The translations under genes and the position numbers were made by a program. Below the pieces are notes generated by a model. It had not been told where the DNA came from and searched no databases. It was given only the letters and a program-made list of their open reading frames with translations. From an uncultured bacterium (GTDB lineage: Bacteria > Bacillota_I > Bacilli_A > RFN20 > CAG-826), in NCBI GenBank assembly GCA_949296775.1, contig CASFQA010000007.1, forward strand, positions 1 through 53,675: a stretch of DNA of 53,675 bases, written 5' to 3'. Shown here one piece after another: positions 32,698 through 41,028 of the stretch (position 1 is its first letter; every line of letters begins with the position of its first letter).

Positions 32698-35147
32698 AAG
32701 ACGCAGTTGAGGTTGAAGAAGGCCTCCTTGACATAGCCCGGCAGACCATAGGCATCGCCTAACAGCCAACCATCGAAGACGTCGAAGAGCAGGCAAACGC
32801 CAATAAAGGAGGAGGCGTAGAGGGTCAGGAAGCCAATCGAGGAGATATAGGGCTGAGCCTGGCTATCCTTCGAACGATCCATCAGCTTAAGCCAGGTGGC
32901 GGAGGAGCCGATGGTCGCTAAGTAATAAAACTCGATGAGATAACGGGCGCAGACTCCGGCCTTCGAATAGGTGGTGAAGGCAAGGATGACCAGCAGCAAA
33001 GGGAAAGCGAAGAGGAAAAGCCGTTTATCCCATCCATCGCCTTTCCCTCCCGCGAAGCCCGAGATAAGAAGGAAAAGGAAGAAAGGGACCATAAACACCC
33101 CGTAATATCCTTGGACGTAAGGACAATCGTCGAAGGAATAACGGACGACCGAACAGGAGACGAAGGGGAATTCGTCATAGAACTTGCCCGGCTGAAGCAG
33201 GAAATGGAGGATCGAAGGGAAAAACTTGTTCGCGGCGTAGTCGAGCTCGGTCTGATCGTAATTCATCTGATACGATTGCCCGAACTCGAGGATCGAGTCG
33301 AAGCGGATGTAGTTGTAGTAAGCCAATAGCGACCCCCCGATGGCGAGTATGGCCAATCCGGGAATAAAAGACAGCCAGAGACGGCCCTCCTTTTTCCGCT
33401 CCCTGACCATCAAGGAAACGTATATAGGGGCGGCCAAAAGAAAAGCAAACACCAAACTCGGGCGGGAGGCCATCATGCCGACGAAGCAAAAGCAAGCAAA
33501 AGCGAAATAAAGCATCCGAAGATGGGATTTCCGATAGGCCAGCAAGGTAAATAGGAGGAAGAGGGAAAGGAAGGAGAGCCCGAAGACGATCGGGGTATGG
33601 TAGATGCCCTCGTGGTAATTCCCTTCCTTGTAGGTCACGTTCGCCAAGCTCATGGAAGCAAAGAGCCCGAAGACGAAGAGAACCCCCACCATCAAATAAT
33701 TGACTTTGCCGTTGAGGAAAATCGAGATTTCGACGAGCAAGAGGAAGAAGGCGCCAAGCAAAACCAAAGTCGGTACGATCTGCATGAACAAAAGCCCTGG
33801 GACATAGCGGCCCCCGCTTAGCCAATAGACCGGGAACATAACGAGCATCACCGGCGCCGCCCCATAGTAGGCATAATACTTCCCTTCGAAATAGGCGTGG
33901 TCCCAATGGACGCTGGCCCCGACTTTGTGCCACTCGGTCGGGGAATAAGGGTTATCGAGGGTGGCGAGCAAGGGATCGGCTTTGATGTCGAGGCTGACCC
34001 GGCCTTTCCGGAAGGCGTCGAAAAGCCGGAAATAAATATTGGTCAATTTGTCGTCGTTGAGGGTCGCTTGATCGATAGGGTATTTCAAGAAGAAATAATC
34101 GACGTTGGATAGGCTGATGGCGAGGAAGGCAAGCAAAGCGGCTAGCGTGACGGCGAAGGCCCCGACGTAAACCGAGCGGACCCGATTCCCTTGAAAGGCC
34201 CCATAATGACGGCAGATGGGGAAAGAGTAGAAAACAAAGGCGATTAAGGTGGCGAAGGCCCCGAACCGGACTAAGTTGAAATCGGCTTGGACCGAGCGGT
34301 TAAGGTAAATCCCACCAAGATGCAGACTCTCCTCTGGATGAGCCCGGGTGAGATCGGCCTCAACCTCGACTTTGATATAAGGCGAATCGCCGGATAAACC
34401 AAGGATGGAGGAATCCGCATCAGCCGGGTTGACCTGGAAGGTCCACTCATTGACGAATTCCTTCCCATCGTCGGAATAGGTCAGGTGAAGGTAATAGGTG
34501 GTATTGGGCGCATCAATGAACTCGAAGGCGATATTCTGATCCCAGCCCTCCAGCTTGGAGACGACGAAGTAATCGCCGTCCTCGACATAGAAACCGTCCT
34601 CGCTCTCTCCGAGTTCCCCGTGATAATCGATAGCCATCGCGACCTCTTCCCCTTGCCCAAGGGTCACCTCGCCTTTGCGATAGCTTTCGGCATGGAAGGC
34701 AAAAAGCTCCAGCAGCGACAATCCCAGTAGAGCCAGGGAAAGATAACGGGAACGCGCCCGTCCCTTCTCCCATCCTCGCTTCCTGATGAGCCGATGGGGC
34801 GAAAAGAGCATGACCAAGAGGGCAAGGACGAGATAGAAGAACGAATAGCCCCATAGGCTGATACGGGGGAAGAGGCAAAAAGAGAGGATGGTCGGGATAA
34901 GCCCAAGCCCCAAAACAATCAGATAATCGAGAAGAAAATTAAACCAATCCGCCTTCCCGTAAAAGAGCTGTTTCTTCCTATAACGCCAAATAGAACCAAC
35001 CCCGGCACGCAGGAGGAAGGCCAGTAAGGGGATGGCGAACAGCAGGAGGAAAAGCATGCGAAAAGCATTATAGATGGCAGTAAAGCTAAAGGGAACGGAA
35101 AACCGGAGTCCGCCTTCTCCAATATTGGAGAAGAGGAGGGCACGCAT
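32694..35147 (-). CDS. Large polytopic membrane protein, probable GT-C-like glycosyltransferase
   Basis: 817 residues. Four to five membrane helices at the N-terminus, a soluble extracellular beta-rich segment (about 155-290), then about nine more helices from 300 on. An extracytoplasmic loop with acidic and aromatic residues (PTEWHKVGASVHWDHAYFEG, then KYYAYYGAAPV) resembles acceptor loops of GT-C membrane transferases. The following gene is a GT2 polyprenyl-phosphate glycosyltransferase coupled by ATGA, so this protein probably moves the lipid-linked sugar onto a cell-wall polymer (inference). The start is uncertain: no ribosome site is seen, and an internal start at Met31 (FRMLFLLLF) is possible. 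Confidence 0.65.
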   Translation of the reverse strand: MRALLFSNIGEGGLRFSVPFSFTAIYNAFRMLFLLLFAIPLLAFLLRAGVGSIWRYRKKQLFYGKADWFNFLLDYLIVLGLGLIPTILSFCLFPRISLWGYSFFYLVLALLVMLFSPHRLIRKRGWEKGRARSRYLSLALLGLSLLELFAFHAESYRKGEVTLGQGEEVAMAIDYHGELGESEDGFYVEDGDYFVVSKLEGWDQNIAFEFIDAPNTTYYLHLTYSDDGKEFVNEWTFQVNPADADSSILGLSGDSPYIKVEVEADLTRAHPEESLHLGGIYLNRSVQADFNLVRFGAFATLIAFVFYSFPICRHYGAFQGNRVRSVYVGAFAVTLAALLAFLAISLSNVDYFFLKYPIDQATLNDDKLTNIYFRLFDAFRKGRVSLDIKADPLLATLDNPYSPTEWHKVGASVHWDHAYFEGKYYAYYGAAPVMLVMFPVYWLSGGRYVPGLLFMQIVPTLVLLGAFFLLLVEISIFLNGKVNYLMVGVLFVFGLFASMSLANVTYKEGNYHEGIYHTPIVFGLSFLSLFLLFTLLAYRKSHLRMLYFAFACFCFVGMMASRPSLVFAFLLAAPIYVSLMVRERKKEGRLWLSFIPGLAILAIGGSLLAYYNYIRFDSILEFGQSYQMNYDQTELDYAANKFFPSILHFLLQPGKFYDEFPFVSCSVVRYSFDDCPYVQGYYGVFMVPFFLFLLISGFAGGKGDGWDKRLFLFAFPLLLVILAFTTYSKAGVCARYLIEFYYLATIGSSATWLKLMDRSKDSQAQPYISSIGFLTLYASSFIGVCLLFDVFDGWLLGDAYGLPGYVKEAFFNLNCVL

Positions 35148-35199
35148 TGGCCATTTACGGCGATTCGAAAAGTTAAAATCCTTGCAAAAAGCCTTTTAT

Positions 35200-35394
35200 T
35201 TACTTGGATTTCAGTTCCTTTAGGGCCGATAGGCAGTCGCGGGCGAATTCATCCTGCTCATTCGAGATGGCCGCGGATAATAAGCAGGTCACCTCCAAAG
35301 CCTGAATGACCTCATCAAGAGGGGAATCGGGGCTCATTCGGAAGAGGTTTCTGATTTCCTTAACCGTCTTTTCAATTGATTGGGAATAGCTCAT
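35200..35394 (-). CDS. Small helical protein, unknown
   Basis: 64 residues, all predicted helical (SIEKTVKEIRNLF, DEVIQALEVTCLLSAAISN, FARDCLSALKELKSK). It is not recognised. A TATACT six bases before the ATG supports it as a real, leaderless first gene. It could be followed by the large membrane protein gene 52 bases downstream on the same strand. Confidence 0.5.
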   Translation of the reverse strand: MSYSQSIEKTVKEIRNLFRMSPDSPLDEVIQALEVTCLLSAAISNEQDEFARDCLSALKELKSK

Positions 35395-35400
35395 GACGGC

Positions 35401-35406
35401 AGTATA
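35401..35406 (-). promoter_or_regulatory. -10 element TATACT of the small helical protein gene, leaderless type
   Basis: On the minus strand TATACT ends six bases before the ATG at 35394. The -35 region is weak. Confidence 0.4.
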
Positions 35407-35454
35407 AACGCCAAGATGAGGGAGAAAACGAAAAGATGACGGCTATCCAAATGA

Positions 35455-35482
35455 TTGCCCAGCTAGAGGAATGGCTTAAAAT
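35455..35482 (+). promoter_or_regulatory. Promoter of the HAD hydrolase gene, leaderless type
   Basis: TTGCCC (35455-35460), 16-base spacer, TAAAAT (35477-35482), then five bases to the GTG at 35488. Confidence 0.45.
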
Positions 35483-35487
35483 AAGGC

Positions 35488-36057
35488 GTGGCCACCCTAC
35501 TGATATTCGATTCCTTCGGCGTCTTAGCCGGGGAGATCGCGCCCCGCTTCTTCCGAAACCATTTCGAGGAAGAGGAGGCGATGAAGCTTAAAAACCGTTA
35601 CTTCCAGCCCGGCGATGCCGGAGTATATAGCTATGAGGAAATCCTTTCATTGATCGCCCAGGACTTTAAGATGGATCCAAGGCTCGTTGAAAGCGAATTC
35701 TGTTCTTACTACCGCCTTAACCTTCCATTGCTTGATTGGATCAGGGAACGGAAAGGAAAAGGGGATTACTTGTTCTGCCTGCTCAGCAATTGCTGCCGAG
35801 GCTTAATCGAGGAAGTCTATGCTTCGATCAAGCTGGAGGATTACTTCGATGAGATCATCTTCTCCTATCAAGAAAAAATGATTAAGCCCGATCCTGCTAT
35901 CTACCGTCTGGCTTTAAAACGTTGCCGAGAAAAAGGAGGAATCGAGGAAGCCTATATGATCGATGATCAGCGAAACAATATCGAGGGAGCAAAGCGCGCG
36001 GGGCTCGAAGCCATCTTATTCACCGGGAACGAATCCGTCATCGCCAAATTCCGTTAA
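35488..36057 (+). CDS. HAD-family hydrolase (subfamily IA, YihX-like)
   Basis: 189 residues starting at a GTG. Motif I is LLIFDSFGVLAG: the nucleophile aspartate D8 is present, but the second acidic residue of the usual DxD is replaced by Phe, as happens in haloacid dehalogenase and FDxGNV-type members. Motif II LLSNC, motif III EKMIKPDPAIY and motif IV MIDDQRNNIEGAKRAGLEAILF are intact. It probably removes phosphate from a small metabolite; the loss of the second Asp leaves dehalogenase-like or inactive roles open. A stand-alone gene convergent with the HTH gene at 36146. Confidence 0.82.
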   Translation: MATLLIFDSFGVLAGEIAPRFFRNHFEEEEAMKLKNRYFQPGDAGVYSYEEILSLIAQDFKMDPRLVESEFCSYYRLNLPLLDWIRERKGKGDYLFCLLSNCCRGLIEEVYASIKLEDYFDEIIFSYQEKMIKPDPAIYRLALKRCREKGGIEEAYMIDDQRNNIEGAKRAGLEAILFTGNESVIAKFR

Positions 36058-36145
36058 CCCGGTTCGGCTGGCACCATTTGGATTATCGCCATTCCCATCA
36101 ATAACAAGTTGGCGAAAAAACATCAACCATGGGCGCAGCGATCAA

Positions 36146-36532
36146 TCAATAAATCAATCGATCTTCGTACCCATAGGCGAGCAGGTATTCGTTTAGCTGC
36201 CTTAAATCGTAAATCCTGTTTTCGATGCAATAACGGATAATAAGCGAAAACGTCGAGGAAGACGATAAAGTGTAAGAGGCCTTTTTCAGCAGCAATTTGC
36301 ATTCATGGTTATTCAGCTGAAGGGCAAAGGCGATTTTTATAAGCACATTCAGGCTGGGTTTGGATTTGCCGGATATTATGCTTGAGTAAAGCTGCCGGCT
36401 GAGGTTGGCTTTTTGGTAAAGGGAGGGGGCATCGAGCCCGCTTCGGTCCATAAGGTAATACAAATAGGTGACCAGGTCGCAGGACCTCTCCTTATTTTGC
36501 CTATGGAATTCAATATATTGCTTTAAGTCCAC
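36146..36532 (-). CDS. HTH-containing putative regulator facing the MoxR-vWA operon
   Basis: 128 residues, GTG start at 36532. The middle (about 38-75; LYQKANLSRQLYSSIISGKS, then LNVLIKIAFALQLN) looks like a Cro-type helix-turn-helix. The C-terminal part (SSSTFSLIIRYCIENRIYDL, then NEYLLAYG) matches the tail of a widespread Firmicutes family often annotated as an RNA polymerase sigma-like or macro-domain-associated HTH protein. It is divergent from the five-gene operon and separated by 82 bases containing an inverted repeat, so it is its likely regulator. It does not look like a true sigma factor. Confidence 0.68.
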   Translation of the reverse strand: MDLKQYIEFHRQNKERSCDLVTYLYYLMDRSGLDAPSLYQKANLSRQLYSSIISGKSKPSLNVLIKIAFALQLNNHECKLLLKKASYTLSSSSTFSLIIRYCIENRIYDLRQLNEYLLAYGYEDRLIY

Positions 36533-36538
36533 GTCAGT

Positions 36539-36544
36539 ACTTTA
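36539..36544 (-). promoter_or_regulatory. -10-like TAAAGT of the HTH gene, leaderless type
   Basis: Minus-strand TAAAGT six bases before the GTG at 36532. Alternatively the TTGACA at 36556-36551 belongs to this promoter, but its -10 would then fall on the start codon. Confidence 0.3.
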
Positions 36545-36551
36545 TCACAAT

Positions 36552-36568
36552 GTCAAACGCGATTTGAC
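36552..36568. promoter_or_regulatory. Inverted repeat GTCAAA-CGCGA-TTTGAC between divergent genes
   Basis: Perfect six-base arms with a five-base centre. The arms contain TTGACC (plus strand, 36564-36569) and TTGACA (minus strand, 36556-36551), i.e. two divergent -35-like hexamers. A dimeric repressor bound here would block both directions; the HTH protein at 36146 is the obvious candidate. Confidence 0.45.
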
Positions 36569-36614
36569 CTCTTTGCCAAGACAATCCACTATCATTGGGG
36601 GCGGAGGAAGAAAC

Positions 36615-37238
36615 ATGAGTCAGCTACTTGAGGACATCCGAACCTATTGCCGCCAAATAAATGAAAAAATCGATATAGCAAGCGACGAGCAATCCTTAGC
36701 CAAAGGGATCGCGAGATACGCGCACCGGAACCAAAAAAGAGAGAATGGAGAGCCGTATTGGCTCCATCCTTATCGATGCGCGGAGACATTTAGATCATTG
36801 CTGCGGGGACAAGATCCAGCCGTTGCCGAAAGCTGCGGGATCCCGGTCAAGGGGGTAGAATGCCTTTGCCTCCTTCACGATGTGGCCGAGGATACCCCTA
36901 TTACCGCAAGCCAAATAAAAAGCCTATTCGCAGAAGCGGGATACCTCGATTATTTTCTCGCCTTTATCGAAACCCCATTGGATTTATTGACCCACCGAAA
37001 GGGCGAAAGATATCAAGAATACATCGATCGCTTAAAAGGCGACCCGCGGGCGAGTTTGGTCAAAATAATCGATATGCATAACAATCTCCTGGTTTTGACC
37101 TCGGGACGAAGGCTTGACTACTTTCAAAGCAAGATGAATGACTATTTGAGCTTTAGCTTCGCCCTATCCAAAGCCCAGGGATTCCATTTGGCCTTCGCCT
37201 CATTCAACGAAAAAGCGGAAAGGAGCCTACCTCGATGA
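36615..37238 (+). CDS. HD-domain hydrolase of SpoT/MESH1 type
   Basis: 207 residues from the ATG at 36615 (GGAGGAAG ribosome site; an upstream in-frame ATG at 36468 lies in the divergent gene and is rejected). Metal and substrate motifs: RYAHRNQKRENGEPYWLHP (H37, H51), CLLHDVAEDT (H88, D89, E92, D93), SLVKIIDMHNN (D153, N156). This pattern is that of (p)ppGpp hydrolases; no synthetase or TGS/ACT domain is present, so it is a single-domain hydrolase. The likely substrate is an alarmone or related nucleotide (inference). First gene of a five-gene coupled operon with a MoxR ATPase and a vWA protein. Confidence 0.8.
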   Translation: MSQLLEDIRTYCRQINEKIDIASDEQSLAKGIARYAHRNQKRENGEPYWLHPYRCAETFRSLLRGQDPAVAESCGIPVKGVECLCLLHDVAEDTPITASQIKSLFAEAGYLDYFLAFIETPLDLLTHRKGERYQEYIDRLKGDPRASLVKIIDMHNNLLVLTSGRRLDYFQSKMNDYLSFSFALSKAQGFHLAFASFNEKAERSLPR

Positions 37239-37438
37239 ATAAGGCTCCGCCTTTGGAAAAATCTATTGTCAAAACAGGCGTTGCCACCTATCATGGAAAA
37301 TGCGCCATAAAGAGTGTAAGTAGGGACAAGCCCATTGACTTACCAGCAACTTACCTGCCTAGCAGGCAAAGTGCTAAAGCTTGGATGATGGCCGAAAGCG
37401 TATTCATCCCTCTTTATGGCCTAAGGAGGGATTTTTAA
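37235..37438 (+). CDS. Possible small coupled ORF between the HD hydrolase and the MoxR ATPase
   Basis: 67 codons. It starts as ATGA over the HD stop with AAGGAG ten bases upstream, and ends in TAATG over the MoxR start. The exact fit at both ends is the main evidence; the composition is ordinary and no domain is seen (MNKAPPLEKSIVKTG... ends GLRRDF). The alternative is a 200-base leader for the MoxR gene, which has its own AAGGAGG. Confidence 0.45.
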   Translation: MNKAPPLEKSIVKTGVATYHGKCAIKSVSRDKPIDLPATYLPSRQSAKAWMMAESVFIPLYGLRRDF

Positions 37439-38892
37439 TGGAATCAAACAACTTTTTATCGAGGCTCGGAATATATGGCTGGGATGATTTGGCCATTGTC
37501 GTCCTGGCCGCCTTATCCTTTGAAGAAACGATCTTGCTGAAAGGGGAAACCGGCACGGCTAAATCGTTAGTATTCGACAAAATAATGGATAAGCTGTGGA
37601 TAAAAAAGCGAAAATACAACGCCTCGATGGTCAATTTAGACGACCTGATCGGAATACCGATGCCGAATTGGCGACGAACGAAAATCAACTATATCCAAGG
37701 AAACGCGTCGGTTTGGGACGCCGGGGCCATATTCATCGACGAGATAAACCGCTGCAAGCCGGAATTGCAAAACAAGCTTTTCCCGCTTATCTACGACAAG
37801 GAAATCCAAGGGGTCAAATTAAGGTCTTTGAGGTTTCGCTGGGCCGCGATGAATGAGGTCGAAGAAGGCGATGGCGATTATCTAGGGGCCGAGCCCCTCG
37901 ATAAAGCCCTTGAGGACCGATTCGTCTATGCGATAAAGGTTCCGACCTATAGAGAGCTTTCGCTTGAGGATAGGCAATATGCGGTCAGCAAATCCTTGGA
38001 AGGAGTCGAATGGCAAAATCGAAATTGGGGCTCATATGCCGTTGAGCGCAAGAAAAAGAAATACTCGTTTCATAGTTGTTTCGACTACCACGTCGAGACC
38101 ATTGCTAGATGCAAGCTAAAATTCCAATCCATTTGCGAAAAACTAAAGCCATTTGCCACCTCTTACGCTATGACGTTGGCGAGTTTCCTGCTCGAAGCCG
38201 ACATCGAAATAAGCACCCGACGGGTCAATTACCTAGCGAAAACGATTTTAGAACTCTACGCTGCCGCAATGGCGATGGACGAAGATGGGGAGGAGACCAC
38301 GTTTGAGACGGCGGCTAGGCTACAAGCTTACCATTGTTTTCCAGGGCTGCCGGGAGACATCAAACTAAGAGAAAAAATCGCCTCATTCGCGGTCGAGGCC
38401 GTGAAAAGCGTCCTCGCCAGGCAAGATAAGCAGATTCGTCGGTTTCTTTCCATAACCGACCCGGCGGAAAAGATAATCTACGCCATCGCAAAACGCGACA
38501 ACCTAACGAGAACCGATATTTACCAAACGATCTTGCAAAACCTGAGTTTCGTCAATCGATATCAAAGGCGGGTCCTCTCCTACCTTGCTTATCGCGCCCT
38601 AAGAACTCGGCCAAATGCCACCTTAAATTTCTTTGAAGCCCTGAGGCCAGACCTCCAATTCTGCCTGCCGATCCAAAGCAAAATCTGCGGCGGGGGCTGC
38701 ATTCCGCTGGGATATCGGGAAAGCCGGGAAATACTCAAATCGCTCAATCCGAAAACCGATTTTTCCAAAGCGGCCAACGATCTAATTAACTCCTTCTTTT
38801 TCGATGGAAAAGGGTTCGCCGTAGCCAACGACGTTTACTACGTCTTCGACTTGTTGAAAAAGTACTACCCCCAGGTTATAGGAGGCAATTGA
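37438..38892 (+). CDS. MoxR-like AAA+ ATPase
   Basis: 484 residues from the ATG at 37438 (AAGGAGG seven bases upstream). Walker A GETGTAKS (36-43), Walker B IFIDEINR (98-105), sensor 1 in RWAAMNE (135-140), and LDKALEDRF with the arginine finger R161. This is the MoxR clade, which acts as chaperone or remodelling engine together with vWA proteins. Residues from about 190 on are helical and unrecognised, and replace the usual lid with a long C-terminal region. The fourth gene downstream encodes the expected vWA partner. Confidence 0.88.
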   Translation: MESNNFLSRLGIYGWDDLAIVVLAALSFEETILLKGETGTAKSLVFDKIMDKLWIKKRKYNASMVNLDDLIGIPMPNWRRTKINYIQGNASVWDAGAIFIDEINRCKPELQNKLFPLIYDKEIQGVKLRSLRFRWAAMNEVEEGDGDYLGAEPLDKALEDRFVYAIKVPTYRELSLEDRQYAVSKSLEGVEWQNRNWGSYAVERKKKKYSFHSCFDYHVETIARCKLKFQSICEKLKPFATSYAMTLASFLLEADIEISTRRVNYLAKTILELYAAAMAMDEDGEETTFETAARLQAYHCFPGLPGDIKLREKIASFAVEAVKSVLARQDKQIRRFLSITDPAEKIIYAIAKRDNLTRTDIYQTILQNLSFVNRYQRRVLSYLAYRALRTRPNATLNFFEALRPDLQFCLPIQSKICGGGCIPLGYRESREILKSLNPKTDFSKAANDLINSFFFDGKGFAVANDVYYVFDLLKKYYPQVIGGN

Positions 38893-38894
38893 AT

Positions 38895-39299
38895 ATGTGG
38901 CAGAATTGGATGACCGATAAAATGGATGATCTCGCTTACATCGATATAGGCGAGATCTCTGACTGCCTAGTCGTCGATCCGCGGGAATTGGCGAGACAGC
39001 TGAACACGGATCTTTCCGGATTGGCGGATGCCGGAAGGGAAGCCTATGATTCGATTTGGAGAAGCGAAAGCGCCCCAAGGGGATATTGCTTCGTTCGAAA
39101 GACCCTCGGTTTTTCTGACTTTGACGCTTTGCTCATCGAGAAGAATAAGCCGAAAATGAAAATGGCCGACCTCTATACCGGCTTATTCCTTCTAGGAAAG
39201 CTGATGGGCGATATCTACAGCCCGAAACGGGTTTTCTCAATTGAGAACTCCGCTGTTCGAAGCGTGTATTTCTTCGATGCCAAAGAGGTTTCGAAATGA
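38895..39299 (+). CDS. Conserved-looking small protein of the MoxR-vWA operon
   Basis: 134 residues. The ATG at 38895 is nine bases after GGAGG; an in-frame TTG at 38889 is too close to it. It begins MWQNWMTDKMDDLAYIDIGE and is a soluble mixed alpha/beta protein of unrecognised fold. It lies three bases after the ATPase stop and overlaps the next start (ATGA), so its product is probably a partner or adaptor of the ATPase-metallopeptidase pair. Confidence 0.7.
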   Translation: MWQNWMTDKMDDLAYIDIGEISDCLVVDPRELARQLNTDLSGLADAGREAYDSIWRSESAPRGYCFVRKTLGFSDFDALLIEKNKPKMKMADLYTGLFLLGKLMGDIYSPKRVFSIENSAVRSVYFFDAKEVSK

Positions 39300-40666
39300 C
39301 CGAGGAAGAAGTCATAAGGGCGATTTACGGCCTCGATTACCCACCCGAAGTCCGTTCGGTCATCCACAGCTTAGAGGATATTGTCTTTACTTCGGAATGC
39401 CAAAGCTCAGCTTTGCTAATCAAAAAGCACCCGATCCTTTACTTGAACATGGAAGATATCGAAACCCATTGCAAAAGCAAAGAACATCTTTTCATGTTAG
39501 TGATGCACGAAGCGTACCACCTGCTTCTTGGGCATAAGCTGATGACGAAAGGCGTCTTGACGAAAATCGACAACATCTGCTTTGACGCGATGATAAACGC
39601 AAGGCTTTGTCGGGAATACCCGAAAAGAAAATACCGGTCGTTCTTCACCGGCCTTTATGAAGACTACCGCTTCCCGGAATTGCTGCTGCGACCAGTCGGC
39701 AAACGAACGCCGAAAAGATTTCGCGACATATTGCATCGTTTGTATTCGACCGACCAAATCAGTTACACGGAATTGCGCAAAATCGTCGAAGATGAGCTTA
39801 ATAAGACGGACACCCCCAACAAAATTCATCGGGAAAAAGGCCAAGGAAAAGCGGAAAATCCCCCATCGAAGCAAGGGCCGGAAACCCCGATGGAAAAGAC
39901 GGGAGAAACAAACAAAGAAGAAAAAGGAAAAAGCGAAGAGGCAAAGGACCACGATGCGTCTCGATCGAAACATAACGATGCGAAGCCTGGCTATAGCCTA
40001 ACCGGTCACGATGACCAACTTTATCGTTTGGATGACAAAGAGCCGTTAAATATTAGCGAAGAAGCGTTTATCGAGATGTTCATCAAAAATTTCGCGGCAA
40101 TTTCAAAACCAAAGGAACCGAAATGGAAATCCGGCTCGATCCAAACATATTCCTATTCCCCCGAGGATCGACGGGCCGCCGCCAAGCTCGCGCTTAGCAA
40201 AAGAAGCTTGCCGCTTTTCAACAAGGAAATCAGCTTCTATCGAAAAACCAAGCAAAGAGAGAAACGGACATTGGTTTATCTCGATGTTTCGGGAAGTAAC
40301 GTTGATTACCTGAAACTGATATTTCCCACGCTTAATCGATTGTTTCAGGGTGGGGTTATTGCCCTTTATGCATTCTCGACGAAGATTAGGCGAATTACGA
40401 GCTACGAAGCAAAAACCGGTCAATTCCCGGTTGGCGGCGGGACGGATATAAACAAGGTTTTCAACCATTTTCATAACAATCCCCGTTTGCACAAGCTAAA
40501 AAAGCTCGTGATAGTATCCGATGGTTGTTTCGGGGAAATAAGCGAGGAAAACAAAACGCGGAATATCGAATCCAAGCTTCAAATCGGAATAATCCTTACC
40601 TCGTCGAAGGAAGAACCTCCGACCTTGGGAGTGCCTTATAAATCGAAAATGTATTTGGAGTTTTAG
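39296..40666 (+). CDS. DUF2201-type zinc metallopeptidase-vWA protein
   Basis: 456 residues. The N-terminal domain has HEAYHLLLGH (71-80; HExxH with a further His) and DNICFDAMINARL, as in the putative metallopeptidase domain of DUF2201/VWA-like proteins. Residues about 175-235 are a charged, low-complexity linker. The C-terminal vWA domain has the MIDAS LDVSGS (329-334), GGGTDI and IVSDG. This architecture is the standard partner of MoxR ATPases. The likely action is ATP-dependent remodelling or proteolysis of an unknown target. Last gene of the operon. Confidence 0.85.
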   Translation: MTEEEVIRAIYGLDYPPEVRSVIHSLEDIVFTSECQSSALLIKKHPILYLNMEDIETHCKSKEHLFMLVMHEAYHLLLGHKLMTKGVLTKIDNICFDAMINARLCREYPKRKYRSFFTGLYEDYRFPELLLRPVGKRTPKRFRDILHRLYSTDQISYTELRKIVEDELNKTDTPNKIHREKGQGKAENPPSKQGPETPMEKTGETNKEEKGKSEEAKDHDASRSKHNDAKPGYSLTGHDDQLYRLDDKEPLNISEEAFIEMFIKNFAAISKPKEPKWKSGSIQTYSYSPEDRRAAAKLALSKRSLPLFNKEISFYRKTKQREKRTLVYLDVSGSNVDYLKLIFPTLNRLFQGGVIALYAFSTKIRRITSYEAKTGQFPVGGGTDINKVFNHFHNNPRLHKLKKLVIVSDGCFGEISEENKTRNIESKLQIGIILTSSKEEPPTLGVPYKSKMYLEF

Positions 40667-41028
40667 CCTCTGAGATCCAAGTCGACGAAAAGGTTGCCCA
40701 CAACATAAATGGCGTTCTCGGATATAGACAAACCCTCATCTTCTCGCCTAATAGGATGGCAATGGTTGAGACAAAATACGGTTCTACGGGCTCTGATGGG
40801 GTCTGTGTGGTCCCGGACCACAGCCGATCCCGTAGCTTTCGGCCTTGATTGATAAAAGAAAACGGTTTTTCCTGCAATTGGAATCGGTTAAACATACCAA
40901 GGAGGAAAAACCAGATGGATTTTACCATTTTAGCAGGCTCGGCCAAGCGTCTGGCCGGGACGCCGAGCAGGACGGGGAGCCGGCAATACGAAAAAATCCG
41001 ATGCTCGCGCACCGGATGGAATTTCGTT
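40667..41028. other. Gene-poor stretch between the MoxR-vWA operon and tRNA-Trp
   Basis: No convincing gene. It holds a compact palindrome TGTGGTCC-C-GGACCACA (40806-40822), a 10-base inverted repeat GGTTTTTCCT/AGGAAAAACC (40864-40873 and 40903-40912), and a 48-codon ORF from 40915 preceded by AAGGAGG whose end overlaps the tRNA on the other strand. The ORF peptide resembles nothing and is probably not real. Confidence 0.5.
40864..40912 (+). repeat. Long hairpin with 10-base perfect stem
   Basis: Arms GGTTTTTCCT (40864-40873) and AGGAAAAACC (40903-40912), loop 29 bases. The right arm overlaps an AAGGAGG that could serve the small ORF at 40915. It could be an RNA structure or a remnant of a mobile-element end. 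Confidence 0.4.

Noticed and set aside
32698-32796. Upstream extension of the GT2 glycosyltransferase
   Set aside because: The extra 33 residues lie inside the upstream gene and are not GT2-like; the ATGA-coupled start at 32697 begins directly at the KNIAILIPCYNEE fold start.
33175-33933. 252-codon frame within the large membrane protein gene, other frame
   Set aside because: Arg/Leu/Pro-rich shadow translation; the main frame gives consistent membrane helices.
36121-36170. Short ATCAATCAATAAATCAATCGATC repeats at the end of the HTH gene
   Set aside because: Too short and irregular to be a repeat element; partly coding.
36146-36532. True RNA polymerase sigma factor
   Set aside because: Only a Cro-like helix-turn-helix and a short tail are present; no sigma region 2 or 4 motifs.
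40596-41012. 138-codon minus-strand ORF between the vWA gene and tRNA-Trp
   Set aside because: Overlaps the end of the metallopeptidase-vWA gene and has no recognisable domain or ribosome site.
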